A stretch of DNA of 37,227 nt from Bacteriovorax sp. Lineage in GTDB: Bacteria > Bdellovibrionota > Bacteriovoracia > Bacteriovoracales > Bacteriovoracaceae. Below are positions 17,048 through 24,965 of the stretch, in pieces; position 1 is the first letter of the stretch, and the number at the start of each line of letters is the position of its first letter. The stretch lies in assembly GCA_014378525.1 (NCBI GenBank), contig JACMNL010000030.1, forward strand, positions 1 through 37,227, given 5' to 3'. The notes beneath the pieces were generated by a model, which saw only the letters and a program-made list of their open reading frames with translations, had not been told where the DNA came from and did no database searches. The translations under genes were made by a program, and so were the position numbers.

Positions 17048-17584
17048 TTAATTATCCGCCTTCATCACTTCTTTGATGATTTTAGTTGCAGCTTCTACAG
17101 TGTCCGAAACAGCAATGATTTTCGACTGAGAAAATTCGACAATATTATTTAATGATTTTTTAGATTTTTTACTCATGCTTGCTCTCGCCTTTGCAGTGAC
17201 AACTTTTTTAGTGTCATGTTGAGCGTGGTAGATGAATGTCACTTTGCCTTCTTTCGTAAACATGCGCGGAATATTTCCTTCGCTTACAACGTAAATCGGA
17301 GCAGAAAGATATTCACCATGTCTAAGCGACATAACCAATCCTTTCGGCTGAAGCGCCACGACGTTTTTATTTAAAAAAAGTGTGAACTCAGTTTTCGCAT
17401 TGGCAGATGTCAGGTTGGCACTTGTTGAGGCCATCGACATTTCATCTGAAATATCTTTATCGATAGTTAATTTTTCGCCGGTTAATTTTGTATAGAGGTC
17501 GGCACAGGCATTGAAGCCTTCGCATGTTTCAGCGAAAGAGTTGAAAGAAAATATTAGTGATGCAAAAAGAAAAAATTTTAACAT
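17048..17584 (-). CDS. Exported orphan protein resembling secretin N0/N1 domains
   Basis: 178 residues from ATG at 17584, preceded by GGAGG at 5-base spacing. An in-frame ATG 12 bases earlier overlaps that Shine-Dalgarno. The signal peptide is MLKFFLFASLIFSFNSFA. The first mature part (LYTKLTGEKLTIDKDIS, then a short linker and LFLNKNVVALQPKG) resembles the secretin N0 fold. The end (VEFSQSKIIAVSDTVEAATKIIKEV) resembles an N1 module. No pore domain follows, so it cannot form a secretin channel alone. It may be a periplasmic partner of a secretion or pilus machine. The match is by pattern only. Confidence 0.72.
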   Translation of the reverse strand: MLKFFLFASLIFSFNSFAETCEGFNACADLYTKLTGEKLTIDKDISDEMSMASTSANLTSANAKTEFTLFLNKNVVALQPKGLVMSLRHGEYLSAPIYVVSEGNIPRMFTKEGKVTFIYHAQHDTKKVVTAKARASMSKKSKKSLNNIVEFSQSKIIAVSDTVEAATKIIKEVMKADN

Positions 17585-17599
17585 CGTATCCTCCATGAG

Positions 17600-17635
17600 A
17601 AAAAATGCCAGCCCCTATTCATTAAGGCCTGGCAT
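17600..17635 (-). terminator. Probable terminator of ppdK
   Basis: On the minus strand, just after the ppdK stop, ATGCCAG (17635-17629) pairs with CTGGCAT (17611-17605) and is followed by a run of T. The 7-bp stem can extend past one mismatch. The hairpin ends just before the Shine-Dalgarno of the next gene. Confidence 0.75.
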
Positions 17636-17641
17636 CTGTAA

Positions 17642-20308
17642 TTATTTTGTGTTTCTGATTGCCGCTTGAGCAGCTGCCAGTCTTGCGATTGGCACACGGT
17701 ATGGCGAGCAGGAAACGTAATCAAGACCAATTTTGTGACAGAATTCGATTGATTTAGGTTCACCACCGTGTTCTCCACAAATACCAAAGTGCATATTAGG
17801 GTTTGTTTTTCTTCCTTCAGTTACAGCGTGTTTCATTAAGAAACCAACACCATCCTGATCGATCGAAACGAACGGGTCACCCGGCATTAAACCTTTCGTT
17901 ACGTACTCTGGTAAAAATTTACCGGCGTCGTCACGTGAAAGACCAAATGTCGTTTGAGTTAAATCGTTTGTACCAAAAGAGAAGAACTCAGCGTGCTTCG
18001 CAATTGATCCACCCATGATAGCTGCGCGAGGAAGCTCGATCATAGTTCCGATTTTATACTTTATTGTTTTTCCTTTTTCTTTAAACACTCTGTTGATTTC
18101 AGCAATCGCCTGGTCTTTAAGAACTGTAAGTTCTCCTTCAACTGCAACAAGTGGAATCATGATTTCCGGAAGAACTGTAATTCCTTTATCAGCACAAATT
18201 AAGGCCGCTTCAATGATGGCCTTCACTTGCATAGTATAAATTTCCGGGAACGTTACACCAAGTCGACAACCTCTATGTCCAAGCATCGGATTGAACTCGT
18301 GAAGTTGTTCTCCGCGGTTTTCAATTGCTTTCATATCAAGACCTAGACTATCGCCAAGTTCTTTTTTATCTTCCGCAGAATGAGGAAGGAACTCGTGAAG
18401 AGGTGGATCTAATAATCGAATGTTCACTGGTAGATTATTTAATACAGTAAAAATTCCAACGAAGTCTTCTCTCTGGAAAGGAAGAATTTTCGCCAGTGCT
18501 TTTTCTCTATCTTTTACAGTGTTAGCAAAAATCATTTCACGAACGGCAAGGATTCTATCTTTTTCGAAGAACATATGTTCTGTACGAGTCAGACCAATAC
18601 CTTCAGCACCAAACATAACCGCGACTTTAGCATCTTCAGGAGTATCAGCATTTGTACGCACTCCTAATTTTCTGAATTCGTCTGACCATTTCATGAATGT
18701 TGCGAAGTCATCAGTGATCGCTGCATCGATTGTTGGAACGAACCCTTCGATAACTTCTCCGGTTGCTCCATCTATTGTTAACGAGTCACCTTCTTTAAAA
18801 CGTTTTCCATCAACAGTTAAAGTTCCTGCTGCATAATCAATCATAAGAGCAGAACAACCTGCTACACATGGTTTCCCCATTCCTCGGGCAACAACCGCCG
18901 CGTGAGAAGTCATTCCTCCACGAGCTGTTAAAATCCCTTGAGAAGCAACCATCCCGCCAATATCTTCCGGAGAAGTTTCCTGACGAACTAATAAAACTTT
19001 TTTCCCTTCTTCGTTTAACTGGTGAGCACGCTCACTTGAGAAAACGATGATCCCTGCAGCTGCACCTGGAGAAGCAGGAAGACCTTTTGCAATCATTTTC
19101 TTGACTGCTTTAGGGTCCAGTCTCGGGTGAAGTAACTGGTTTAAATCTTCAGGGCCAACTCTTAAGAGAGCTTCCTGTTTTGTAAGAATTCCTTCAGAAA
19201 CGAGGTCAACGGCAATTTTAATTCCAGCTGCTGCTGTTCTTTTTCCGTTTCTCGTTTGAAGAATATAAAGTTTTTTATTTTCAATCGTGAACTCAATGTC
19301 CTGCATGTCTTTGTAGTGACCTTCAAGTTTTTTATAAACTGCTGTCAATTCATCGAAAGCTGCCGGCATTGCTTCCTGAAGAGTTTTGAAATTTCTATTT
19401 GAATCGTTTTTAGAAAAATCGTTAATTGGTTGTGGTGTTCTGATACCAGCAACAACGTCTTCACCCTGAGCATTGATTAAATACTCACCGAAGAATTTTC
19501 TCTCACCAGTTGACGGGTCACGTGTGAAACATACACCAGTTGCGCAGTCGTCACCCATGTTTCCGAAAACCATTGATTGAACGTTTACTGCCGTTCCCCA
19601 CGAATGAGGGATATCGTAAATCTCTCTATACTTCACTGCTCTTGGATTTCCCCATGAGTTGAATACAGCAGAAACTGCTAACCATAACTGCTCCATCGGG
19701 TCAGTCGGGAATGATTCACCTGATTCTTCAAGGATGATTTTTTTGAAAACCGTTACCAGTTCTTTTAAATCACCTGCAGATAATTTTGTATCTTCATGAA
19801 CACCTCGGGCCTCTTTCAAATCTTCAAGTGTTGCTTCAAGAAGTGAAACATTGAAATCCATTACAACGTTCGCGTACATCTGAATGAAACGTCTGTATGA
19901 GTCCCATGCAAATCTTTCGTTGTTAGTTAATTTTGCCAGACCTAAAACTGATTGATCGTTAAGACCAAGGTTTAATACTGTATCCATCATCCCCGGCATT
20001 GAAGCACGGGCACCTGATCTGACAGAGAATAAAAGTGGATTGGCATTGTCACCAAACTTTTTCCCCGTCATTCTTTCAACTTCTGCAATCGATTTTAAAA
20101 CTTGCGCCTTAACATCAGCATTGATTGATTTTGAATTTTTTTCGTAATCAAGACACGCTTCAGTCGTTACTGTGAATCCCGGAGGAACAGCAAGTTTAAG
20201 CGAACACATCTCGGCAAGGTTGGCACCTTTTCCACCAAGAAGGTCTTTCATGTCTTTGTTTCCTTCAGTCTTTTCTGCGCTGAAGAGATACACCCATTGT
20301 TTCGTCAT
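17642..20308 (-). CDS. ppdK: Pyruvate, phosphate dikinase
   Basis: 888 residues, typical full length. PPDK interconverts pyruvate + ATP + Pi and phosphoenolpyruvate + AMP + PPi in the cytoplasm. The N-terminal ATP-grasp domain shows LLGGKGANLAEM and SVRSGARASMPGMMDTVLNLG. The swivelling domain has the phospho-carrier His in GGMTSHAAVVARG (H469), with the regulatory Thr two residues before. The C-terminal TIM barrel has GTNDLTQTTFG and a catalytic Cys in FGICGEHGGEP. The gene lies 29 bases downstream of glyS, probably in one operon, and has GAGG upstream of the ATG. It would allow PEP formation from pyruvate, useful when growing on amino acids. Confidence 0.98.
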   Translation of the reverse strand: MTKQWVYLFSAEKTEGNKDMKDLLGGKGANLAEMCSLKLAVPPGFTVTTEACLDYEKNSKSINADVKAQVLKSIAEVERMTGKKFGDNANPLLFSVRSGARASMPGMMDTVLNLGLNDQSVLGLAKLTNNERFAWDSYRRFIQMYANVVMDFNVSLLEATLEDLKEARGVHEDTKLSAGDLKELVTVFKKIILEESGESFPTDPMEQLWLAVSAVFNSWGNPRAVKYREIYDIPHSWGTAVNVQSMVFGNMGDDCATGVCFTRDPSTGERKFFGEYLINAQGEDVVAGIRTPQPINDFSKNDSNRNFKTLQEAMPAAFDELTAVYKKLEGHYKDMQDIEFTIENKKLYILQTRNGKRTAAAGIKIAVDLVSEGILTKQEALLRVGPEDLNQLLHPRLDPKAVKKMIAKGLPASPGAAAGIIVFSSERAHQLNEEGKKVLLVRQETSPEDIGGMVASQGILTARGGMTSHAAVVARGMGKPCVAGCSALMIDYAAGTLTVDGKRFKEGDSLTIDGATGEVIEGFVPTIDAAITDDFATFMKWSDEFRKLGVRTNADTPEDAKVAVMFGAEGIGLTRTEHMFFEKDRILAVREMIFANTVKDREKALAKILPFQREDFVGIFTVLNNLPVNIRLLDPPLHEFLPHSAEDKKELGDSLGLDMKAIENRGEQLHEFNPMLGHRGCRLGVTFPEIYTMQVKAIIEAALICADKGITVLPEIMIPLVAVEGELTVLKDQAIAEINRVFKEKGKTIKYKIGTMIELPRAAIMGGSIAKHAEFFSFGTNDLTQTTFGLSRDDAGKFLPEYVTKGLMPGDPFVSIDQDGVGFLMKHAVTEGRKTNPNMHFGICGEHGGEPKSIEFCHKIGLDYVSCSPYRVPIARLAAAQAAIRNTK

Positions 20309-20337
20309 AGTTCATTACCTCGGAAAATTTTGGCCTA

Positions 20338-21672
20338 TTAAAATTTAAATTTATCTTTCAAATAATTTTGTACGTTAGCGATGTTGATTCTTTCCTGAGT
20401 CATTGTATCGCGGCTTCTAATTGTTACGGCCTGATCGTTTAATGTATCGAAGTCTACAGTGATACAGTAAGGAGTTCCGATCTCATCCTGACGTCTGTAA
20501 CGTTTTCCGATTGAACCGGCTACATCGTATTCTGATTTATAGTTAGCTGATACATCGTCAAATAATTTATTTGAAACTTCTTCCAGTTCTGATTTTTTTG
20601 AAAGCGGCATGATCGCAGTTTTGATCGGAGCAAGTGCAGGGTGAAATTTCATCACTGATCTTTCTTTATCGGCGTCGCCTGCATTTTCTAATCTGTAAGC
20701 ATCACACATGATAGCGAGTAAACATCTGTCAGCACCAACCGACGTTTCGATAACGTATGGAAGATATTTTTCATTGTTGACCTGGTCAACATAGTTCATG
20801 TTTTTGCCGGAAAATTCCTGGTGTTGTTTTAAATCGAAATCTGTACGAGAGTGAATCCCTTCCATCTCTCCCCATCCCATCGGGAATTCGTATTCGATGT
20901 CTGTAGCAGCGTCAGCGTAATGAGCTAAGCTGTCAGGACCGTGTGGTGCCCATTTAATCCTGTCAGCGCGCAGACCGTTTTCAAGATGCCATTTCCATCT
21001 TGTTTCTTTCCATTGCTCCATCGACTCTTTTTGAGTTCCTGGTTTCACGAAATATTGCATTTCCATTTGTTCGAACTCGCGGGTTCTGAAAATAAAATTT
21101 CCAGGCGTGATTTCGTTTCTGAATGCTTTACCGATTTGAGCGATACCGAATGGTAATTTTTTTCTCATCGTCGTTTGAACGTTCAAGAAGTTTACGAAAA
21201 TCCCCTGAGCTGTCTCAGGTCTTAAGTAAACCATCGAAGAAGTATCTTCCATCGCACCCATTTGAGTTTTAAACATTAAGTTGAACTGACGGATGTCTGT
21301 GTATGAATCTTTTGATCCACACTTCGGACATGGTTTAGTCATATCGATATTGTCAGCTCTGTATCTCTCTTTACAAACTTTACAGTCCACCATCGGATCA
21401 GAAAATCCATCGACGTGTCCTGAAGCTTTCCAGACTGTAGGGTGCATAAGAATTGAAGCATCAATACCAACAACATCTTGTCTAAGAGTCATTGATTTCC
21501 ACCAGCGGGCCTTTAAATTATTTTTTAACTCAACTCCGTAAGGACCCATGTCCCAGCAAGAATTCAGTCCACCATAAATTTCTGACGATTGAAAAATAAA
21601 TCCGCGCTGTTTACACAGGGCCACCAGATCACTCATTGATTTTAAATTACTCTCATTAGACATATTGGACAC
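20338..21672 (-). CDS. glyS: Glycyl-tRNA synthetase, dimeric (alpha2) type
   Basis: 444 residues of a class II aminoacyl-tRNA synthetase of the eukaryote/archaea-like homodimeric type, sometimes named GlyQS. It charges tRNA-Gly in the cytoplasm. Seen: the N-terminal [21 protein letters not shown], a zinc-type insert with two Cys-x2-Cys pairs ([13 protein letters not shown]), motif 2 AFRNEI with [14 protein letters not shown], and motif 3 [14 protein letters not shown], followed by the anticodon-binding domain. The start is GTG at 21672 with GGAG 7 bases upstream, better than the internal ATG three codons later. It is followed by ppdK. Confidence 0.97.
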   Translation of the reverse strand: MSNMSNESNLKSMSDLVALCKQRGFIFQSSEIYGGLNSCWDMGPYGVELKNNLKARWWKSMTLRQDVVGIDASILMHPTVWKASGHVDGFSDPMVDCKVCKERYRADNIDMTKPCPKCGSKDSYTDIRQFNLMFKTQMGAMEDTSSMVYLRPETAQGIFVNFLNVQTTMRKKLPFGIAQIGKAFRNEITPGNFIFRTREFEQMEMQYFVKPGTQKESMEQWKETRWKWHLENGLRADRIKWAPHGPDSLAHYADAATDIEYEFPMGWGEMEGIHSRTDFDLKQHQEFSGKNMNYVDQVNNEKYLPYVIETSVGADRCLLAIMCDAYRLENAGDADKERSVMKFHPALAPIKTAIMPLSKKSELEEVSNKLFDDVSANYKSEYDVAGSIGKRYRRQDEIGTPYCITVDFDTLNDQAVTIRSRDTMTQERINIANVQNYLKDKFKF

Positions 21673-21741
21673 GCGAATTCTCCAGGCTGGTAAAATTGAA
21701 ATTTGACTCCAGAAAGATTACTTTTTAAGCGCTTAATTGTA

Positions 21742-21771
21742 ATTAAATTTTTTATGAGATTTCATTGGCAA
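21742..21771 (-). promoter_or_regulatory. Candidate promoter of glyS-ppdK
   Basis: On the minus strand TTGCCA (21771-21766) and TTTAAT (21747-21742) are separated by 18 bases, about 70 bases before the glyS GTG. A perfect 12-bp palindrome TTAAGCGCTTAA (21725-21736) lies just downstream and could be an operator. The -35 falls inside the hairpin at 21764-21803. Confidence 0.4.
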
Positions 21772-21803
21772 GACGCACTCATTTCTGCAGCGCGCTCACC
21801 AAT
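21764..21803. repeat. Inverted repeat between msbA-like gene and glyS
   Basis: ATTGGCAAG (21764-21772) pairs with CTCACCAAT (21795-21803), 9 bp including two G-T pairs, directly after the transporter stop. The stem can extend past a bulge through GCG/CGC bases. No U-tract follows, so it is a weak terminator candidate. Confidence 0.4.
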
Positions 21804-23521
21804 TAAGATTTTAGTGAAAGTTCGTAAAGTTTTTTATATTCATTTGCATTACTCATAAGCTCGGCATGCGTACCTTCCTCAATGAGAATTCCGTCTTTTA
21901 AAACGAAAATGCGGTCGTAATCCTGAACTGTAGACAATCTATGGGCAACAGCAATAACCGTTTTATTTCCGGCAATGGCCTCCAGGGCACGCTGTACAAC
22001 TTTTTCTGACTCGTTATCTAACGCGCTTGTCGCTTCATCGAACAGGAGAATATCGGTATTTTGCAGGAAGGCACGGGCTATGGTCAGACGCTGCTGCTGT
22101 CCGCCTGAAAGTTTGGCCCCTCTGTCACCGATGATTGTTTCAAGACCCAGAGGTAGTTTATCAACGAATTCTGAAGCGTAAGAAACCTCCAGCGCTTTTC
22201 TGATTTCCTCATCAGTGAAATTTCCACCGATGGTTAAATTAGATCTGATCGTATCGTGAAATAAAAAAACATCCTGTGAAACCAGTCCAAATAATTTTCT
22301 GAGAGATTTTAATTTAATATCAGAAAGCGGACGACCATCAATTTTAATTGAGCCTTCAGAAAGCGGATAAAGCCCCAGGAGTAAATTAATCAGTGTCGAC
22401 TTACCTGATCCCGACAATCCCACCAGTGCAATCTTCTGCCCTTTTTTAACCTGTAGATTAAAATTTTTAAGCACAGGACTTTCGTTGTAACCAAAAGTAA
22501 TATTCGAAACCACAATATCTTTTTCAAGATTTTTAATTTCAAAATTACTACGATCCACTTCTTCATCTAGATCCAGAATCTGATTGATACGATCAGCGGC
22601 CGCGAGCCCCTGTCCCAGCTTAACATTGGCCTGAGAGTATTTTCTGATCGGATCCATCAATAGTGCAAGGGCCACGGCAAACTGGATAAATCCACCGGTC
22701 GTAAGAGCACCACTTTTGATTCTGTAGTAAGCAAAAACTATAATCAAAGAAAATGCGACACCACCAATGACTTCAACCAGCGGGTGAGCAAGCTCTTCAA
22801 CTTTGGAAGTTTTCATCGTGAAGTGAAAATAATAATCCTGAGCTTTTTTAAAACGATTCATGACAAAATCCTGAAGGTTAAAAGCTTTCGTCACCTTGTG
22901 ACCAGCTAAACCTTCAGTAAGGTTGTGAGTAAATTCTGCACGCCCTTCCTGAACCTGTGATTGATTCGCTTTAATTTTTTTACCGCTGATCTGGAAAATC
23001 ATAACGAACAAAGGTCCGACTAATACAATAACCAGAGTTAATTGCCAGTCAGTAAAAAAAGCAACACCTAAATAAACCAGACCTTCAAGTGGCTCTCTTA
23101 TGACATCAATCGATGCTTTAAAAGATTGAGCAAATATTTCAGCGTCGTTTAAGATCGTGGATAAAAGCCGGCCTTGTTTATTCTGATTATAAAATGAAGT
23201 TGGCAGTCTTTGAAGTTTGGCAAAAATACCGGAACGCAAATCCGCGTTCATTTTTTCACCAACAAATCTCATTCCGTAAAAATGAAAAAATCTGATCGGG
23301 AAATTGAGAATACTGATTAAAAGAATCCCGCCGGCAAGCATGTAAACTTCTCTCGGGCTGGACTGGCCGCTTAGGCCGTGGTCAAAAATAGGTTTGATTA
23401 ATTTAAGTCTTGCTCCTTCAACTGCAGCAAGAACAAATGAAAGTAAAAAAGCAGGAATAGCTACTTTTTTATATGGCCTGACATAAGGCCAGAGTTGTTT
23501 TGTAAGTGATTTTTTTAGCAT
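21803..23521 (-). CDS. MsbA-like ABC exporter (lipid flippase type)
   Basis: A 572-residue half-transporter with an N-terminal six-helix membrane domain (about residues 15-310) fused to an ATPase domain (about 335-570). The ATPase shows Walker A GLSGSGKST, signature LSGGQQQRL, Walker B ILLFDEATSALD and the H-loop VAHRLST. The length and sequence feel (FYNQNKQGRLLSTILNDAE; early GARLKLIKPIFDHGL) match MsbA, which flips lipid A-core across the inner membrane. A multidrug exporter is the alternative. The gene follows recO after 23 bases on the same strand. Confidence 0.92.
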   Translation of the reverse strand: MLKKSLTKQLWPYVRPYKKVAIPAFLLSFVLAAVEGARLKLIKPIFDHGLSGQSSPREVYMLAGGILLISILNFPIRFFHFYGMRFVGEKMNADLRSGIFAKLQRLPTSFYNQNKQGRLLSTILNDAEIFAQSFKASIDVIREPLEGLVYLGVAFFTDWQLTLVIVLVGPLFVMIFQISGKKIKANQSQVQEGRAEFTHNLTEGLAGHKVTKAFNLQDFVMNRFKKAQDYYFHFTMKTSKVEELAHPLVEVIGGVAFSLIIVFAYYRIKSGALTTGGFIQFAVALALLMDPIRKYSQANVKLGQGLAAADRINQILDLDEEVDRSNFEIKNLEKDIVVSNITFGYNESPVLKNFNLQVKKGQKIALVGLSGSGKSTLINLLLGLYPLSEGSIKIDGRPLSDIKLKSLRKLFGLVSQDVFLFHDTIRSNLTIGGNFTDEEIRKALEVSYASEFVDKLPLGLETIIGDRGAKLSGGQQQRLTIARAFLQNTDILLFDEATSALDNESEKVVQRALEAIAGNKTVIAVAHRLSTVQDYDRIFVLKDGILIEEGTHAELMSNANEYKKLYELSLKS

Positions 23522-23544
23522 GCCCTAGATTAGCTGATACGAGT

Positions 23545-24336
23545 CTAAAATACCATAGGTGCGGTTCTAAAATCTTTCTCTTCAAAGTGAAATTGAAAAC
23601 AAAAATAATGGAAAAGCATTTTCGGAAGTGATTTGTACTCAAGTTTTAGCCCGCCGAGCTCCGAATACTTCGTGTGCGCGATGTGACCAACAATTTCCCA
23701 CAATTCACGCCCCGACTGCATCGTAAATTTGGCGCGTGCATTCATGCACGGTGGACAGGCGAATCCACCTTCTTCCGCAATGAGATACATATCGTTAAAC
23801 TGCTGAAGGTCTTCTCCACACAATGTACAATGCTCGCGCTCCGGAAATACTCCGAGGTGAAGTAATGTTTTGGTAAGAAATATTACGGCGTGTGAATGAA
23901 TATAAAATTCTTTTTCTTTTAAAGATTTTTCCATGTGAACCAGGGCATTGCTTAAAGAAGTAAAGAGCCCGACCATCTCGACGTTTTCATCATGAACTTC
24001 GTGTAAATTTTCTGTCGGAGCAACTCTGGTTATGATTTCCAGAAAAAAGCACATCAAATAAAAAGCAGTATGGTTTAAACGGATATGATCGTGATTCCAG
24101 ATCAGGTTCCACTCTTTCGCATGATAGATATCGCTGTTGGTTTTGGCGTGGGCCAGTTCTACTGATAACATGAATCCCAGTTCGATGATTGAAGACTTTT
24201 GTTTTTTGCCGCCGCCACGACCTCCGTAAAAAACTACAGAAACTTTTCTTCCTGAACGCAATAAGAGATTGGCGATGATATGTCTTTCATCGTAGGGGAC
24301 TTTCGATAATACGAGGCCTTCTATTTTATTTTGCAT
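23545..24336 (-). CDS. recO: DNA repair protein RecO
   Basis: 263 residues. The N-terminal OB fold begins KIEGLVLSKVPYDERHIIANLL and continues with the family's Gly/Lys-rich loop YGGRGGGKKQKS. An all-helical middle follows, and then a zinc-binding pair CTLC...CPPC near residues 185-210. RecO loads RecA on SSB-coated single-stranded DNA and anneals strands in the RecFOR pathway. The ATG overlaps the antitoxin stop (TAATG), and no Shine-Dalgarno is visible, so translation probably depends on termination of the antitoxin gene. Confidence 0.93.
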   Translation of the reverse strand: MQNKIEGLVLSKVPYDERHIIANLLLRSGRKVSVVFYGGRGGGKKQKSSIIELGFMLSVELAHAKTNSDIYHAKEWNLIWNHDHIRLNHTAFYLMCFFLEIITRVAPTENLHEVHDENVEMVGLFTSLSNALVHMEKSLKEKEFYIHSHAVIFLTKTLLHLGVFPEREHCTLCGEDLQQFNDMYLIAEEGGFACPPCMNARAKFTMQSGRELWEIVGHIAHTKYSELGGLKLEYKSLPKMLFHYFCFQFHFEEKDFRTAPMVF

Positions 24337-24638
24337 TAAGCAGCTTTTTTCAATCTTTTCATGATTAATTCAGAGAGAGCTTCTCTTATTAATTTTTGAT
24401 AGTCAGTTTTTTCTTTGTCAGCGATTTTTTTTAAATTCTCCAACATCGTTTCAGGCATTCTTAAAGTGATAGTTTTGTTTTTTGGTTGAAATTCAAATAA
24501 ATCGCTTAACTTCATCCATTGTCCAGGTCCAAAATCAACATCTGAAAAATCTTGATCTAATGGATCATCACCACTTAAATCAAGAGGTCGTAATTTTTTC
24601 TTAACCGTAGATTTCTTTTTTGTTTTTAATTTCTTCAT
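24336..24638 (-). CDS. brnA: BrnA-like antitoxin, ribbon-helix-helix/CopG type
   Basis: 100 residues. The N terminus is very basic (KKLKTKKKSTVKKK) and acidic in the middle. The C terminus carries the ribbon-helix-helix-like part KTITLRMPETMLENLKKIADKEKTDYQKLIREAL. Such antitoxins block their toxin through the N-terminal part and bind operator DNA through the RHH dimer. The gene overlaps the toxin gene by 38 bases and has AAGGA 6 bases before its ATG. Its stop overlaps the recO start, unusual for a toxin-antitoxin module. Confidence 0.85.
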   Translation of the reverse strand: MKKLKTKKKSTVKKKLRPLDLSGDDPLDQDFSDVDFGPGQWMKLSDLFEFQPKNKTITLRMPETMLENLKKIADKEKTDYQKLIREALSELIMKRLKKAA

Positions 24639-24915
24639 AAAGTTTCCTTATTTCTTTTTTTCTAACATATCTTGCAGAAATTACGCGGACTTTAAAAATG
24701 CCAGCAATAATTCTAAATGTAAAAACGATGAACAAGTTTCTTTCTTTATATAAACCAATTGCTATAAACCTAAATTCAGTTGAGCTATGTTTTAAGTCAT
24801 TCAAGTACACTGGATCTGAATTCACAATAAAATCTTCAATTTCTTCAATTGGTACTTTATGCTTTTTCAGCTTTTTTAGATTTCCATCATCCCAGTCAAA
24901 ACTCGTTATCTTCAT
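24601..24915 (-). CDS. brnT: BrnT-like ribonuclease toxin
   Basis: 104 residues of the BrnT family, whose members are RelE-fold RNases that cleave mRNA and stop growth. The pattern is clear: FDWDDGNLKKLKKHKVPIEEIEDFI at the start, then TEFRFIAIGLYKERNLFIVFTFR, then KVRVISARYVRKKEIRKLYEE. The toxin gene precedes the antitoxin, the known BrnTA order. The ATG has GAGG at a long 10-base spacing, and a possible promoter at 24920-24948 would start the mRNA almost at the ATG. Confidence 0.88.
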   Translation of the reverse strand: MKITSFDWDDGNLKKLKKHKVPIEEIEDFIVNSDPVYLNDLKHSSTEFRFIAIGLYKERNLFIVFTFRIIAGIFKVRVISARYVRKKEIRKLYEEIKNKKEIYG

Positions 24916-24919
24916 TGCT

Positions 24920-24948
24920 AAAATACCTCAAATCAAAAAACTTGTAAA
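24920..24948 (-). promoter_or_regulatory. Candidate brnTA promoter
   Basis: On the minus strand TTTACA (24948-24943) and TATTTT (24925-24920) are separated by 17 bases. The -10 ends only 4 bases before the toxin ATG, so the transcript would be leaderless or nearly so. The -35 is part of the palindrome at 24943-24965. Confidence 0.45.
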
Positions 24949-24965
24949 TACATAATGTATTTACA
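24943..24965. promoter_or_regulatory. Palindromic operator candidate for brnTA
   Basis: Two perfect 11-bp arms, TGTAAATACAT (24943-24953) and ATGTATTTACA (24955-24965), are separated by one base. It overlaps the proposed -35 and the last codons of the helicase gene. A ribbon-helix-helix antitoxin binding here would give the usual autorepression. Confidence 0.65.

Noticed and set aside
18420-18836. 138-codon open frame on the plus strand
   Set aside because: It lies wholly inside ppdK on the other strand, reads as low-complexity Ser/Pro-rich protein and has no ribosome site; it is a shadow of a conserved gene.
21673-21802. T-box leader upstream of glyS
   Set aside because: The gap is too short for a full T-box and has no recognisable T-box sequence or terminator-antiterminator pair.
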